Below are positions 6,297-6,539 of a DNA stretch of 6,539 bases, piece by piece (within the stretch, counting starts at the first letter, position 1; each line of letters opens with the position of its first letter). Made by a program: the position numbers and the translations under genes. The stretch covers positions 1-6,539 of the forward strand of contig JAMPYH010000154.1 in assembly GCA_023700785.1 (NCBI GenBank), in the 5' to 3' direction. Origin of the DNA: Candidatus Zixiibacteriota bacterium. Lineage in GTDB: Bacteria; Zixibacteria; MSB-5A5; GN15; FEB-12. The notes beneath the pieces are model-generated. The model ran no database searches and had not been told where the DNA came from. It worked only from the letters and a program-made list of their open reading frames with translations.

Positions 6297-6325
6297 TTGA
6301 CACATTCGGCGGGGTCGTGTATATT
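6297..6325 (+). promoter_or_regulatory. Near-consensus sigma70 promoter, firing rightwards
   Basis: A perfect -35 TTGACA (6297-6302) is followed after exactly 17 nt by TATATT (6320-6325), one mismatch from TATAAT. Transcription would begin near 6332 and run to the right, away from the metal cluster. It is the best promoter in the window. Its gene is not seen: no well-supported reading frame starts before the edge. Confidence 0.65.
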
Positions 6326-6428
6326 CTCCGTTGGATGATAGGTGAGGATTCCACAGAACGGCATACACCAAAAGTCAACAAAGCCAAACTCTTTCCGAAG
6401 CTGAACTGTTCTGAGTGAGTACTACATC

Positions 6429-6456
6429 CTCGGAATCGCTGTGGGGGCGAACCGAG
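6429..6456 (+). other. Hairpin in the leader downstream of the rightward promoter
   Basis: CTCGG (6429-6433) pairs with CCGAG (6452-6456), and inside it TCGC (6436-6439) pairs with GCGA (6447-6450) around TGTGGGG, with only a small internal loop between. TCGGAA (6430-6435) can instead pair with TTCCGA at 6393-6398, which would break the first stem. The transcript may be a regulatory leader or a non-coding RNA; no known class was recognised. Confidence 0.35.
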
Positions 6457-6539
6457 AGATACAACAGGTTACTTACAAACGCACTACTGTTAAAGAAGCA
6501 CACTAAATCGTGACGGGCTGCACAGGATCTTCTGCGCAG

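Larger units (their letters stand above)
5532..6539. other. About 1 kb without a convincing gene, dense in inverted repeats
   Basis: Between the hydrolase start and the right edge no reading frame shows domain features, a ribosome-binding site or protein-like composition. Instead there are a 14-nt direct repeat, a 73-nt composite palindrome, smaller hairpins (for example ACCGG/CCGGT at 5875-5889 and CCGCGA/TCGCGG at 6014-6037), the perfect 10-bp palindrome GATCGCGATC at 6049-6058, two neighbouring hairpins at 6089-6134, and a rightward promoter at 6297-6325. No tRNA, rRNA or known riboswitch was recognised. Confidence 0.7.

Noticed and set aside
6335..6418. A 27-codon frame starting ATG just after the predicted transcription start
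   Set aside because: It would be almost leaderless with no ribosome-binding site, and its composition gives no support; a leader peptide cannot be ruled out but is not supported.
5532..6539. CRISPR array
   Set aside because: The only exact direct repeat of note is two copies of 14 nt; there is no regular repeat-spacer pattern.

Overview
The window reads as chromosomal DNA from a Gram-negative (two-membrane) bacterium. It encodes a C-terminal-Phe outer-membrane barrel with a cleavable signal peptide, a periplasmic metal-binding protein and its inner-membrane permease. Codons are rich in GCG, ATC, GAT and CTC, so the genome is moderately GC-rich. I cannot fix the phylum; an FCB-group or related candidate lineage is a guess.

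Positions 1-5531 hold six genes, all on the minus strand, so the order of transcription runs right to left. They are: a membrane-anchored alpha/beta-hydrolase-like protein (4632-5531), a small His/Cys-rich DUF2946-like exported protein (4275-4619), a porin-like outer-membrane beta-barrel with a His/acidic loop (2950-4197), a ZnuA/TroA-type metal-binding protein (2057-2938), a ZnuB-type ABC permease (1221-2051) and an MFS transporter running off the left edge (<1-1163). Gaps are 12, 77, 11 and 57 nt. The binding protein and permease genes are so close that the permease's Shine-Dalgarno sits on the preceding stop codon. The set looks like one operon, or two overlapping ones.

The likely theme is uptake of a divalent transition metal, most probably zinc. 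The outer-membrane barrel would pass or concentrate metal, the periplasmic protein would bind it with a three-His site, and the permease would carry it inward. No ABC ATPase (ZnuC) lies between or beside the binding protein and permease inside the window, so it must be encoded elsewhere. The roles of the hydrolase and the MFS protein in this setting are unknown.

Positions 5532-6539 (about 1 kb) contain no convincing gene on either strand. They carry a 14-nt direct repeat, a 73-nt composite inverted repeat resembling a REP/MITE-type palindrome, further hairpins, and at 6297-6325 a near-consensus sigma70 promoter firing rightwards into a structured leader or non-coding RNA cut off by the window edge.
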